Source: Liolophura sinensis
Lineage: Eukaryota > Mollusca > Polyplacophora > Chitonida > Chitonidae
Length of the DNA: 64,000 nucleotides
Direction: 5' to 3'
Assembly (NCBI RefSeq): GCF_032854445.1
Contig: NC_088296.1
Span: forward strand, 15,489,485-15,553,484
Each line of letters begins with the position of its first letter. Position 1 is the stretch's first letter. The position numbers and the translations under genes were made by a program. The notes beneath the pieces are model-generated. The model made no database searches and had not been told where the DNA came from. It saw only the letters and a list, made by a program, of their open reading frames with translations. Of this stretch, positions 55,801 to 64,000 are shown piece by piece.

Positions 55801-57964
55801 GATTGGCTTACCTTTGCGTGACTTGCGAACAAAACTATTTTTCAGTATCGTTATTTACATGGCCTCTATGAATTGGGCCTAAAATCATGACATAGGCTCA
55901 GCCTCAAAACCTGGACCTTGTTAGATTCACAGATTGGGAGGCTATAGGTTCTGCATGTAGCAAGCTGAGAGGAAGTCAGTCGCAGCTTCATTACTACCTG
56001 ACACCTTGTGTCTTCTCGCTAAGTATTTAAAATTCCCATCGGTAAAACTCATACTTGTTCAGAGTTTGGATAATTTCCTTTGTTTTCATACCAACCATGC
56101 CTATGTACACAAAAAATAAAAAAACAGAGGGGTTATTTGGTCTTGCATCCACATTGGCTTTAGAACCGGAAGACGTCTGAGCGCAAGGCAAGCGGTAGGG
56201 AGCCAATCAGAGTTCAGTGGCGTAAAGTGTATGTTGTTGTTGTGTCAGCATCTATCAGCTTGTCCCTTACCAGCCTGATCACTGCACCTTATGCAGGTAA
56301 CACGAAATAGCATACCATCGAGGATTTGCGGGGCTGGGTTGACTTTACGAAACTTCGCCAAAAGACGTTTGCCTGAAATATATTTATCTCTTTCCTGGCT
56401 GGCTCTGTCGATTGAAATGTTGATCTCACACAACTGATCAATCTATGAATGACGAATGAAGTCTCGTGTTCAAATCCAGCTATGGTTGACTCAGCTAAGG
56501 CTCAGGAGTTTTCCCAGGTAGCCTATCTGACGAAGGGCGCCATCTTACATGTACAAGGGAAAAACGCTTTAGTAAGGTGTTACACACCAATCAGATAAAT
56601 GAACAACAAAATAAATATCCTTTTCAAAGGGGGCCTTTATGATCCAGTGGTTAGCGCGTTAGCACAGCACAATAACCCAGGAGACTCTCATCAATGCGAC
56701 CGTTTTGAGTTCAAGCCCAGCTTATACTTGCTTCCTCTGGTCGTGTGTTGGAAGCACCCTTCGGACGGTGACGGGTTTCCCCGGGTATCTGCCGAACCTC
56801 TATTCGCCATAATGCTGGCTGTCATCGAACTAATGAATTTTTGGGGTACGGCGCAAAACACCAATCAGATAAATAAAGGTAATATTCCTTTCAACAGGAC
56901 GACTGTACTGCTCAGAAGGGAGGCCCAGGAGGTGGATTCGGGCGTAAGAAACGACAATCTGGTGATGACCAAGACGTCGAAGAGCTCTCCACCAGCTTCT
57001 ATGTTGTCACGAAACTGGAACCAGGTTGTGAGTACGAAACTGTGGCTCTGTGTGCCTGTCTGATGTTTGTAAATATAGAGCCAAGGATATCCTAAAACAT
57101 TCGTTAGTATCGTGTTGACGAAATAGGGACTTGACTATAACTATTAGCCTTAGTTAAATACCAATTTGCAGTATTTGTAGGACCTACTGACAAGAAGCCC
57201 CAAACATTATTTAATAAAACCAGGGCTGTAGATCAATAAATGATTCTGATCAGTGTACAAAATGTTTTCAAGGATTTCAAAAATCTAATGAGCTGTACTT
57301 TCCAGCATTTTAAACTAAATGACATTCAGGCCAAATGTTCCTACTAACTTCCATGTTGAAATTAATGGGTACTATTTCAGAAGGTCATCGATTGGTCCAT
57401 TAACTACATTATTACTCATGATATTTGCATAATTTAACGCCATTAATCGAGTAAACCTAGTATGGTTCGAAATATACAAGCACCACGTTATCTTATGAAT
57501 ATGAATTAAATTAAACGTTAAATTAGCTTAATATTAGTAGTAATGTATCATTTTTTAATCAAACATTATGTAGAGCGCTCATTAAGTAGAATTTGCTAGA
57601 GATCTGGCATTGCGCCAATAGACTTAAGTTCGCCAATATCACGCGAAAGATCAGTGGTTTATTCTTTTAATCCACTGACAAAACTGGTCGCCATAGCCTA
57701 TATGGGCCTAAATGAGCAATTCAGTTCTGAATATGGCAATAAACACGTCTAAAATAAATTAATTTCTTCACAGATTTCCAAGAAAGCAATTCATCCACGA
57801 AGGTTGAGGAGAAGTCCTGTTTCCAGACGCCAGCCTTCTTAGCCGTCACAGTGGTGTTCTCTTTCTTGCTGATTATCACACTGGTTGTCACAGTGATCAT
57901 GTGTCTGAGATATATGCGACGGGAAAAAGAGCTCACTAAGGGAGACAACTCTGCGAGAGCATGA
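49806..57964 (+). CDS. ZP-B: EGF-like and zona pellucida domain transmembrane protein (10 exons, 473 aa)
   Basis: Coding exons are 49806-49854, 50307-50450, 51100-51228, 51925-52142, 52822-52958, 53213-53370, 54193-54295, 55485-55647, 56898-57027 and 57774-57964. They total 1422 nt with no internal stop and the same intron phases as ZP-A. Order of parts: signal peptide (about 1-16), EGF-like module 1 (26-60), EGF-like module 2 (73-103), ZP domain (about 112-367), furin-type site RKKR (383-386), stalk, transmembrane helix (about 431-454) and a 19-residue tail. By family knowledge it is an extracellular-matrix or egg-coat type polymerising precursor; the tissue is unknown. Its introns carry at least five SINE-1 copies, two of them within 50 bp of splice sites. 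An unrecognised 5' non-coding exon is expected upstream. Confidence 0.88.
50307..50450 (+). CDS. ZP-B coding exon 2: EGF-like module 1
   Basis: The exon is 144 nt, phase 1 to phase 1, with acceptor CCTCACAG and donor GTAGGT. Six cysteines run from YDCRRSNQVC to DPNFTGYDC, an EGF-like pattern. An Asn-Phe-Thr sequon lies near the end of the module. Confidence 0.88.
50762..50845 (-). mobile_element. SINE-1 3' fragment in ZP-B intron 2
   Basis: Tail plus ACGCCGTACTTAAGAATATTTC and the start of the body. Confidence 0.75.
51100..51228 (+). CDS. ZP-B coding exon 3: EGF-like module 2
   Basis: The exon is 129 nt, phase 1 to phase 1. Two AG acceptors are near each other. The one at 51098-51099 (ATTTAG) keeps frame; using the downstream TTCAG would shift phase and hit a stop, which decides the start. 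It encodes a six-cysteine module containing DCGGRGRC and ending SYYGDRC, a textbook EGF pattern. Confidence 0.87.
51425..51545 (-). mobile_element. SINE-3-like fragment in ZP-B intron 3
   Basis: ATTGCTTAACGCCACTCATAA and TTTAGTTTTATGGGTGAATG resemble the 38.7- and 43.4-kb segments. Confidence 0.45.
51925..52142 (+). CDS. ZP-B coding exon 4: first half of ZP-N
   Basis: The exon is 218 nt, phase 1 in and phase 0 out. Pyrimidine-rich acceptor ending TACAG; donor GTAAGT. It contains ZP-N cysteines 1-3 and FNGEIFV. It is 18 nt longer than the ZP-A exon, the extra residues lying between cysteines 2 and 3. Confidence 0.88.
52822..52958 (+). CDS. ZP-B coding exon 5: end of ZP-N
   Basis: The exon is 137 nt, phase 0 in and phase 2 out, with acceptor TTTTAG and donor GTGAGT. 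It contains the fourth ZP-N cysteine in HTVTCEHT and ends GAVIDV. Confidence 0.86.
53213..53370 (+). CDS. ZP-B coding exon 6: ZP linker and start of ZP-C
   Basis: The exon is 158 nt, phase 2 in and phase 1 out, with acceptor ATTTCAG and donor GTACGT. TFIGEDLNIKVSL is the conserved strand before ZP-C. An Asn-Ala-Thr sequon is present. Confidence 0.87.
53398..53498 (-). repeat. DR-2 fragment in ZP-B intron 6
   Basis: CTGCTTACGCCATGATGTTA and TTTAGACGAACAGTCAGAACC match the reverse complement of the DR-2 centre. Confidence 0.6.
53622..53814 (+). mobile_element. SINE-1 copy, head missing, in ZP-B intron 6
   Basis: Starts GAGTTCAAGTCCAGCTCATG, contains the whole body and ends with an AAATAAAT tail. 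Confidence 0.85.
53815..54140. repeat. Repeated TTAGCTTATAGGGTCAATAT units around a SINE-1 piece
   Basis: Copies of ACTTTGTAAGCC-GTTAGCTTATAGG-TCAATAT occur before and after a SINE-1 3' fragment at 53944-54084, with an approximately 33-bp period. Confidence 0.78.
53944..54084 (+). mobile_element. SINE-1 3' half in ZP-B intron 6
   Basis: From GTCAGCAGCTTGCGGATG to an AATAAATAAG tail; nested in the short tandem repeat above. Confidence 0.8.
54193..54295 (+). CDS. ZP-B coding exon 7: ZP-C cysteine 5 region
   Basis: The exon is 103 nt, phase 1 in and phase 2 out, with acceptor GTACAG and donor GTGAGG. It encodes NHKVENCGAYNYPLLDS and ends MVADG. A full-length SINE-1 was inserted 37 bp downstream of its donor (54333-54602). 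Confidence 0.86.
54333..54602 (+). mobile_element. SINE-1, full length with target duplication, in ZP-B intron 7
   Basis: The head is GGTCTCCGTGGCTCAGTCGG, the body is complete and the tail is AAATAAATGAATA. Flanks: AGTTTTGTTCTGC (54320-54332) and AGTTTTGTTCCGC (54603-54615), 12 of 13 identical. Confidence 0.9.
55333..55413 (+). mobile_element. SINE-1 3' fragment in ZP-B intron 7
   Basis: CATAATGCTTGCCGCTGTCG through an AAATAAAT-type tail. It ends about 70 bp before exon 8. Confidence 0.7.
55485..55647 (+). CDS. ZP-B coding exon 8: ZP-C core
   Basis: The exon is 163 nt, phase 2 in and phase 0 out, with acceptor CCCCAG and donor GTGAGT. It completes GCPAPDSQDV and holds FVPFKAFKFNTGELHIYC and RVCLQATDALCQP, the canonical end of a ZP domain. 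Confidence 0.9.
55970..56105 (+). repeat. DR-5 fragment in ZP-B intron 8
   Basis: CATTACTACCTGACACCTTG, AAACTCATACTTGTTCAGAG and TTTGGATAATTTCC match the 30.7-kb copy. Confidence 0.7.
56630..56878 (+). mobile_element. SINE-1, full length but diverged, in ZP-B intron 8
   Basis: Head GGGGGCCTTTATGATCCAGTGG, B-box-like GAGTTCAAGCCCAG, and 3' end GTACGGCGCAAAACACCAATC. It lies immediately before the exon 9 acceptor. Confidence 0.82.
56898..57027 (+). CDS. ZP-B coding exon 9: post-ZP stalk with furin site
   Basis: The exon is 130 nt, phase 0 in and phase 1 out. It contains a ZP-C cysteine, a glycine-rich run and GFGRKKRQ, the predicted furin-type site. Two donors three bases apart fit the phase (GTTGTG after 57024, GTGAGT after 57027). 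The second has the better consensus and adds one residue. A SINE-1 copy ends about 20 bp before the acceptor. Confidence 0.84.
57774..57964 (+). CDS. ZP-B coding exon 10: transmembrane helix and cytoplasmic tail
   Basis: The exon is 191 nt, ending in TGA (57962-57964). A stalk with one cysteine (KSCFQTP) precedes a strongly hydrophobic helix, FLAVTVVFSFLLIITLVV, and a basic tail (RYMRREKEL). ZP-A has two cysteines in the same stalk, so disulphide pairing may differ between the paralogues. Confidence 0.87.
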
Positions 57965-58830
57965 CGGGTCAGGGAAATCATCTCGTACTGTGAAATATTC
58001 TTTGAAAAGCTCATACGAAAATGATTTAAACTAAAGATTCTATTTGAGACCACGGACAGCCGGGCACTTTTGTTTTCAGCCAATAGCTGATTATACTCTT
58101 TCGAGTCGCTCCACAGCAGCGTTAAAGAGCACATCAAAAAAGATATACGTGTTGCATAAAACCAGAATCCGGTTTCGAAGAGTATCACACTTTTATACAG
58201 TTATTATCAGGTATATAGTTTTTAAAATTTTGTTTACATTTGGCAATGAGCTACTGTAAAATCAGATCTTTTAGCCGCATTAGTTAGCGAGAAAGGCCCC
58301 ACCTTTTCTCATCTAAACATGCGTGAACACGCGAGTCTCTTGAAATATCGATTCGGCTTATTTTCCCATACCTTCCCATTTTGGTATTCTTTTTGCTGTT
58401 GCGGCGCGTCAGGGAAAGTGTCCGAGTGTCCGTGAACTCGAACTGGAAGACCCCAGTCTTTAACTTGCTGACCTTGCCAGAAATTGTTGAATACGTGGTC
58501 ACGTTCGTGACCACGTGGGCAAAACAGCTTTTCGCCAATTTTACCTCTTCTGGGTTTTGAAAAATATAAAAGAGACAAAATCTTTTTCATGTATATTTTA
58601 AGATAAGTCCTGCCAGGAAATTTGTTTATATCGTTTTGGGAATAAAATTAACAACTTTGTGTGTATACTTATTAAAGTGTGATTAGATTGTGAATTCTGT
58701 GCATTCCGAAAACAGAATCAAGAGCCTGGTCTCCAAACGAGCGTTACACTACACAAACGACCGAGTGAACACCCTGGACGACATATCACCGAGGCCCCTG
58801 TGAACAGCTAGACGGGGTGAATGTGACAAA
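57965..58830. other. Region after ZP-B, probable 3' UTR, no further gene
   Basis: Contains a half copy of the 63.7-kb TIR element at 58262-58345 and the candidate AATAAA. Minus-strand frames of 84-155 codons (57721-58590) overlap ZP-B exon 10 or this repeat and show no domain. Confidence 0.5.
58641..58646 (+). terminator. Candidate polyadenylation signal of ZP-B
   Basis: This AATAAA, 677 bases after the stop codon, is the first one I see downstream of ZP-B. Its use is not shown by the sequence. Confidence 0.3.
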
Positions 58831-58839
58831 TTCCCTGCC

Positions 58840-58917
58840 CGGGTCTGGGTTTGAACCTGCACACCTGGTGCCTCATGATAGGGAGTCGCACTTTTTACCC
58901 ACTGAGCTACAAACCTT
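58840..58917 (-). other. tRNA-like sequence (pseudo-tRNA or SINE head)
   Basis: On the minus strand GGTTTGTAGCTCAGTGGGTA is A-box-like and GCAGGTTCAAACCCAGACC is B-box-like. The T-arm pairs reasonably; the anticodon arm is irregular. Confidence 0.5.
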
Positions 58918-59639
58918 TTTCCTCATTTGATTCAACGGTCAATCTTGTCTACTTGTGCTAGAGATCGCTTTCAGAACCGATATGACCGCAGGCGGAGCAT
59001 TATAATGTGTATATGGTATACTTTTAGAACAATCTTCTTTTTGACAAGCTCGAGCCAATCCTCAACTTCAGGTTCTTCGAAAGGACAGGTTTTGCTTGAT
59101 CACATAAAATGTATTTGCATGTGCCTCTTCTCTTTACGATGACACTCTTTAGGTCACGATTCTGAGTAGTAAAAAGATTAGAAGTCAGGATATATGCATT
59201 TCCCGTAAATAAAAAACATATGATCCACCACCAAAGCTTTGAGTCACCGGAATTTACAAGTATATCAGTGCAGCTCTATGACAGAGTGGGAGTAACTGAA
59301 CACTTTTGAAGCGATATGACTAGTATAGGCCTACTCATACGAAATGCATGGCTCCCATTTAGGGCGATCAGAAGTTTCTCAGGTATTTGACGAAGGTTGG
59401 TGATTTCATTGCACAGAGGTTTGTTTCGCACATAAGCTTAGACGACGTCATAAAAGTGTAAAATTCTTGACCATGGAGTTACACAAGGATGAAGTAAATA
59501 AATATGTTAAATAATTAACAAATAAAGATAACCATGATTTTTTTAAAATAAGAGTGAAATGAACTTTTAGATACTGCACGAAAATGCTTGACTTCACACA
59601 CAAATAAAGGTCGGTCCGTTGTGGTAATGTCGCACCCCC

Positions 59640-60182
59640 AGAGTGAAAGAAACACAACAGAGCCCTGATAGAGCTTGGAGGAACCCTGGTAGACCCCTGA
59701 GAGAGCCGGGAGGACCCTAGTAGAGCCGAATGAAACACGGCAGTGTTAGAGGAACCCTGGTAGAGCCGAATGAAACACGGCAGTGTTAGAGGAGCCCTGG
59801 TAGAGCCGAATGAAACACGGCAGTGTTAGAGGAACCCTGGTAGAGCCGAATGAAACACGGCAGTGTTAGAGGAGCCCTGGTAGAGCCGAATGAAACACGG
59901 CAGTGTTAGAGGAACCCTGGTAGAGCCGAATGAAACACTGCAGTGCCAGGGGAACCCTGGTAGAGCTAAAGAAAACACGACAGAGCCGAAGGAACCCTTA
60001 AGTCGAAGGCGGAGGATCCCTGTTAGAGATAAAGTAGACACGACAGTCTGAGGACCCTTATGCCTGGTAGAACTGAAGGAGACATGACAAAGCCAGAAGA
60101 GCCCTGGTAGAGGTGAAGGAAACACGACAAAGCCGTAGGATCGTAGGAACCAAAGGACTCATGGTAGATCTAAAGGAAACAC
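59640..60182. repeat. 40-bp minisatellite, first block
   Basis: Units of 40 bp, for example TAGAGCCGAATGAAACACGG starting at 59721, 59761, 59801, 59841 and 59881. Flanking units are more diverged. Confidence 0.93.
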
Positions 60183-60512
60183 GCCGGGAGAGGGAGTAAG
60201 TGGGTGAGTGCTCACGGTTTAACTTTGTACTTAACAATTTTTCATTTATATGACAACAAAGGAGTCCTTAGAGTGCATGTAATGTGCCTCCTTGTTGCAG
60301 GACGGATTTCCACCGCTCTTTTATCTAGTGCTGCTTCACTGAGACGACTTACCGAAGGCAAGTGAGCCCTCTCGTCCAAACCAGTGTGTTGATTCGGGTT
60401 AGCCAGTCGTTGCACTATCCCGTTAATGCTGAACACCAGGTGAGGAAGCTACAGCTTCCTCTTTCAGCGTCTTAGGCGTGACCCGACCCAGGATCAGCCT
60501 TGGATCTAATGG
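60183..60512 (-). mobile_element. SINE-2 copy inserted in the 40-bp minisatellite
   Basis: Starts GGGTGAGTGCTCACGGTTTAAC and continues through GGACGGATTTCCACCGCTCT to GACCCGACCCAGGATCAGCC. Minisatellite units flank it on both sides. Confidence 0.85.
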
Positions 60513-61135
60513 AAACACAACAGGGCCTTGGTATAACTGAAGGAAACACGACAAAGCCGGAGGAACCCTGACAGAGCTGAAGGAGAAACTGCAGAGCAGT
60601 AGGAGTCCTGACAGAACTGATGGAAACACGACAGAGCCGGAGGATCCCTGATAGAGCTGGAGGAAACACGACAGAACTGTAGGATCCCTGATAGAGGTGA
60701 AGGAAAAACGACAGATCTGGAGGATCCCTGATAGAGCTGAAGGAAACACGACAGAGCCGGAGGATCCCTGATAGAGCTGAAGGAAACACGACAGAGTCGG
60801 AGGATCCCTGATAGAGCTGAAGGAAAAACGACAGATCCGGAGGATCCCTGATCGAGGTGAGGGAATCACGACAGAGCCGGAGGATCCCTGATCGAGGTGA
60901 GGGAATCACGACAGAACCGAAGGATCCCTCATGGAGGTGAGGGAATCAGGAGAGAGCCGAAGGATCGTTCATAGAGCTGAAGAAAACAAGACAGAGCCAA
61001 AGGATCGCTATTAGAACTGAAGGGATCACGACAGATCCAGAGGATCCTGACAGAATTGAAAGAATCGCAACAGAACCAGTGGAGCCCTAGTAGAGCTGAA
61101 GGAAACACGACAGAGGCGGAGGAAGCTTGACAAGA
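60513..61135. repeat. 40-bp minisatellite, second block
   Basis: A continuation of the first block with unit GAGCTGAAGGAAACACGACA plus GAGCCGGAGGATCCCTGATA. Long minus-strand frames (145 and 148 codons) are repeat by-products. Confidence 0.93.
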
Positions 61136-61282
61136 GTCGCAGAAAAACGAGTGTGCCGTTCGAATCAAATCGGGCTGAGACTCGTGCTCCTCTCAGCACG
61201 TACGCCAATGACTGCGTTTATCTATTTACATCAATGCCAACACTAGACAACTTGACATACTGGTACTTTAGAACTAACGAAT

Positions 61283-61535
61283 AAATGCTTGGGGTTTAAC
61301 GTCGTACTTAACAATTTTTCAGTCATACAACGAGGCGTCGTCATTAGGTGTATGTACATACAGTGTGTCTTCTTATGGCAGGGTTAGTTCGGGTAGCCGC
61401 CACGGAAGTATTACGCCGAAGAGCCCACCCAGTCACAATATACTGACACCGGGCCAACCTGTACGGTTTCCTTGCTCTAGCCTCTCACTGCTGAGCGCCA
61501 AGCGAGGCAACAGGAAGTATCATTTTTAATTTTCT
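61283..61535 (-). mobile_element. SINE-2 copy
   Basis: GCTTGGGGTTTAACGTCGTAC, TTTTTCAGTCATACAACGAG and TACTGACACCGGGCCAACC. Confidence 0.8.
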
Positions 61536-61802
61536 TGGCATACCAAAATATCTGTACAAAAGTGTTAGTGTAGCCAGTGGTGTCAACCAAGCGTAGACAG
61601 CGGCGCATGCGCTATAAGGAAGAGGGGAATGACTAAGAAACATAGCTGTTATATTTTGATTTACACTTTATTTCTTAAAATACAAACACTTAAAACACTG
61701 GTCACGCAGTTTCCAAAACGAAATACACAACAATAAGATATACAGCTTGAACATTAAGCACCACAAAAATTACACTTGCGATAAAAGCAAAACCAGCTTC
61801 AC

Positions 61803-62050
61803 TCCAAAGAACAGTCTGTTAATTTTAGCAGAAATTCTGTTGTCCAAGTGACGCTAGAATGTATTCTGTTAATACAGCAGATAATATTCTGTAACACAAA
61901 CGTTCTGTTAATTCAACATAAAGATTCTATTAGGCGAACAAAATATTATGCTGAACATGACAGAATATTGCCTTATAATAAGAGTATACATTCTAGCATT
62001 ACTCAGGCAACAGACTTTCTGCTAAAATTAACAGATTATTTTTTGAGTGA
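61803..62050. mobile_element. MITE-1, most complete copy, palindromic
   Basis: The left arm CTGTTAATTTTAGCAGAAA and, beyond a spacer, GCTAGAATGTATTCTGTTA. The right arm is the inverse (ACATTCTAGCATTACTCAGG, then TTTCTGCTAAAATTAACAG). The arms are about 60 bp and can fold into one hairpin. No coding capacity. Confidence 0.82.
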
Positions 62051-63032
62051 AAAATTAATTAATAGGGCATCAGTTACTATAGGGCGCTTACATAAAATGA
62101 TTAATGCTCATAAAACTTCTAGAAGAGATTATTCTAATAATCCAGTCTGTGACTCGTTAAAACTACAGCTTCTGTCTTGATTATGATAAAAACAATGTTG
62201 TTTTTTTTTACCCATTATTACAACTAGTTTCAGTTACGAGATATTCACCTTTGAAGCAATTGTAACTCAATATTAAAAATCAAATAAAATGTCTTGATTG
62301 TCGTAAAAGGAAACAATGGCCAACAGGTAAACGTCAGCAAACTGCGTTTCATGAGATAACAGGTCAGATATTCATCGATATGAAAATATTTATCTAAAAA
62401 ACAAAAAAAAAAAGGCTTGTCGTGCAGACTACCGAATAAAAGAGGCACAAAGCAAATCTAAAAGTATAACCGAGACTACAACACAATCTCCTATATGAAC
62501 AACATAGATATGTAAACTGCACGTCAAAATATTGTTATTTACATGTAGATTCATATACAAGCACCGGTATATACTGTGTACAGTTTTCACGTAGAATGCT
62601 GTGCATTTCATTGTCTTCTGGTATAGCCGGCTTTGCAAACACATCATCATAACGAGCGCCGTAGTTAGGAAGACATACATGGACGCAGATATTAAGGTTT
62701 TTCAACGGATATATGGCCAAGTAAAAATAGTAAAACAGCAGTAAGATAATACCAAACCTCCAACATCATGGTTTTGTAGCTTTCCAAAATTTTTTGAACA
62801 CTTTTCAACCCTTTCGTAGCCTAACTCAGTTTTCTTATAGTTGATTTTTCGTAAATTTTGATAATTTTTCATAACTGTCCTCATAATTATGGTTTAATGA
62901 CATTCAAACCTAATCAATGTCATTTACGCAAACATGACGAAAGAAATTGTTACCATAAAGTATTTATCTTTAATGAGGTCTTGGGTAATGAGCAAGGACT
63001 TACACAAAACTACCACCTTAACAGCACGATGG
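62051..63032. other. Intergenic stretch, no gene recognised
   Basis: Short frames only, no recognisable repeats or domains. Confidence 0.4.
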
Positions 63033-63152
63033 AGTGAGTGAGTGCTTGGGTCTTAACGTCGTACGTAACAATTTTTCAGTCATATGACGACGAAGGAATC
63101 CTTAGAGTGCCTCCTTGTTGCAGGACGGATTTCCACCGCTCTTTTCTTTAGT
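63033..63152 (-). mobile_element. SINE-2 3' fragment
   Basis: GAGTGAGTGCTTGGGTCTTAAC through GGATTTCCACCGCTCTTTTC; truncated. Confidence 0.8.
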
Positions 63153-63665
63153 GAACAGCACAATGGAGAACGAAGGTTTACATGCATGCCTGATTTTGGC
63201 TCAGAATGGAATCAGCTTGTGACGCTAGCCAAAATTTGGACGGACATCAGCGGAAAACCTAAGATTTACTAGTGTCTGAGATTCACCGTTATAGAAAGAA
63301 AAGAAAAGAATACGTGTGCGCATATACTTGTGCATGGAAATACAATCGACTGAAATAATACTAAAGGAAAAACGCCTCACGTGTCCTGTCAATATTCCTT
63401 TTTAATAACGGTGATAAACAGATGTAACTGAAATCATAACACAAAAAGTCACAATTGAAAACAAACCTACGCATTTCAACAGCCATGCGTGCTCAGTATT
63501 TCCACCTGAATTTCCACAATGCCATTTCCGGAAAATAATGAGCATGCCACATCCAGGGGATTTACGGAATCTCAAATGTAAGCCAACAAAATAAGGTAAA
63601 ACATCCTTCTTGCGGAACAAAATAACACCTGACGCATTTGTGTGACTAGAATAAGCCAAGTTGGT

Positions 63666-63882
63666 ATTTCAGCAGTCTCGCGATTTCACGCAGATAAAAT
63701 GCGAGATTTCACGGTATTTGCCAGACTGAAATGAATATTTATCTCGCACGGCCGGGTCGGTCGGTCGGCCGCCGCCGTTAGCAGCTGCCGTAAAATTACG
63801 TCTTTTAGCCGCATTAGTTCACGAGATCCCCGATCCAATCTGGTCTCAACCTGCGTGAACTCGCGAGATTCCTGAAATGACA
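63666..63882. mobile_element. Element with about 28-bp terminal inverted repeats
   Basis: The left end ATTTCAGCAGTCTCGCGATT and the right end (reverse complement ATTTCAGGAATCTCGCGAGT) pair, both continuing into TTCACGCAG. Inside is a GGTCGGTCGGTCGG-rich core. The right half resembles 58262-58345. Confidence 0.65.
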
Positions 63883-64000
63883 ACTAGCATTTGTTATACA
63901 TGGAAACTACGAAGCATTAGACACATACATCAATGTGGAAGAGCTCAATAGACAAGTCTATTTCCTTGACTTACTAAATATCTTGCGAGTAGATAAAAAT

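Noticed and set aside
57721-58188. 155-codon minus-strand frame.
   Set aside because: It is antisense to ZP-B exon 10 and its 3' UTR, with no recognisable features.
60423-60909. 145- and 148-codon minus-strand repetitive frames.
   Set aside because: They are the 40-bp minisatellite plus SINE-2; the period is not a multiple of three and the frames lack start context or domains.

Overview
The window is nuclear DNA from an animal, most likely a mollusc or another lophotrochozoan. The genes have short exons with GT-AG introns, the DNA is AT-rich, and it is full of tRNA-derived SINEs, palindromic MITE-like elements and minisatellites. The species assignment is inference; nothing here fixes it.

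Two protein-coding genes are well supported. I assembled both by hand from splice sites and reading phase. Gene ZP-A is on the minus strand (start codon at 15027, stop at 4142; 10 coding exons, 458 aa). Gene ZP-B is on the plus strand (start codon at 49806, stop at 57964; 10 coding exons, 473 aa). They are paralogues pointing away from each other, about 35 kb apart. Each encodes a signal peptide, two six-cysteine EGF-like modules, one zona pellucida (ZP) domain, an RKKR furin-type cleavage site, one transmembrane helix and a short cytoplasmic tail. The intron phases are identical (1,1,1,0,2,1,2,0,1) and most exon lengths are close or equal. In both genes the start codon sits directly after a probable splice acceptor, so each should have an upstream non-coding exon that I could not place.

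Layout: 1-4141, a tandem array (953-1622) and repeat fragments downstream of ZP-A. 4142-15027, ZP-A, whose introns hold a 29-bp minisatellite, a 92-bp repeat, SINEs, a foldback MITE and a duplicated splice acceptor. 15028-49805, no supported gene; it holds SINEs, MITEs, minisatellites, a dead LINE (24.4-25.4 and 27.1-27.6 kb) and a dead Penelope-like reverse transcriptase (25.7-26.3 kb). 49806-57964, ZP-B with SINE-rich introns. 57965-64000, a 40-bp minisatellite split by a SINE, a palindromic MITE and a TIR element.

The two ZP proteins would be secreted or membrane-anchored precursors that polymerise into extracellular filaments after furin-type cleavage. That is known for the ZP family and only inferred here. 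Nothing in the window shows tissue or function. Repeat family names (SINE-1, SINE-2, SINE-3, DR-2, DR-5, MITE-1) are my own labels for sequences that recur inside this window.
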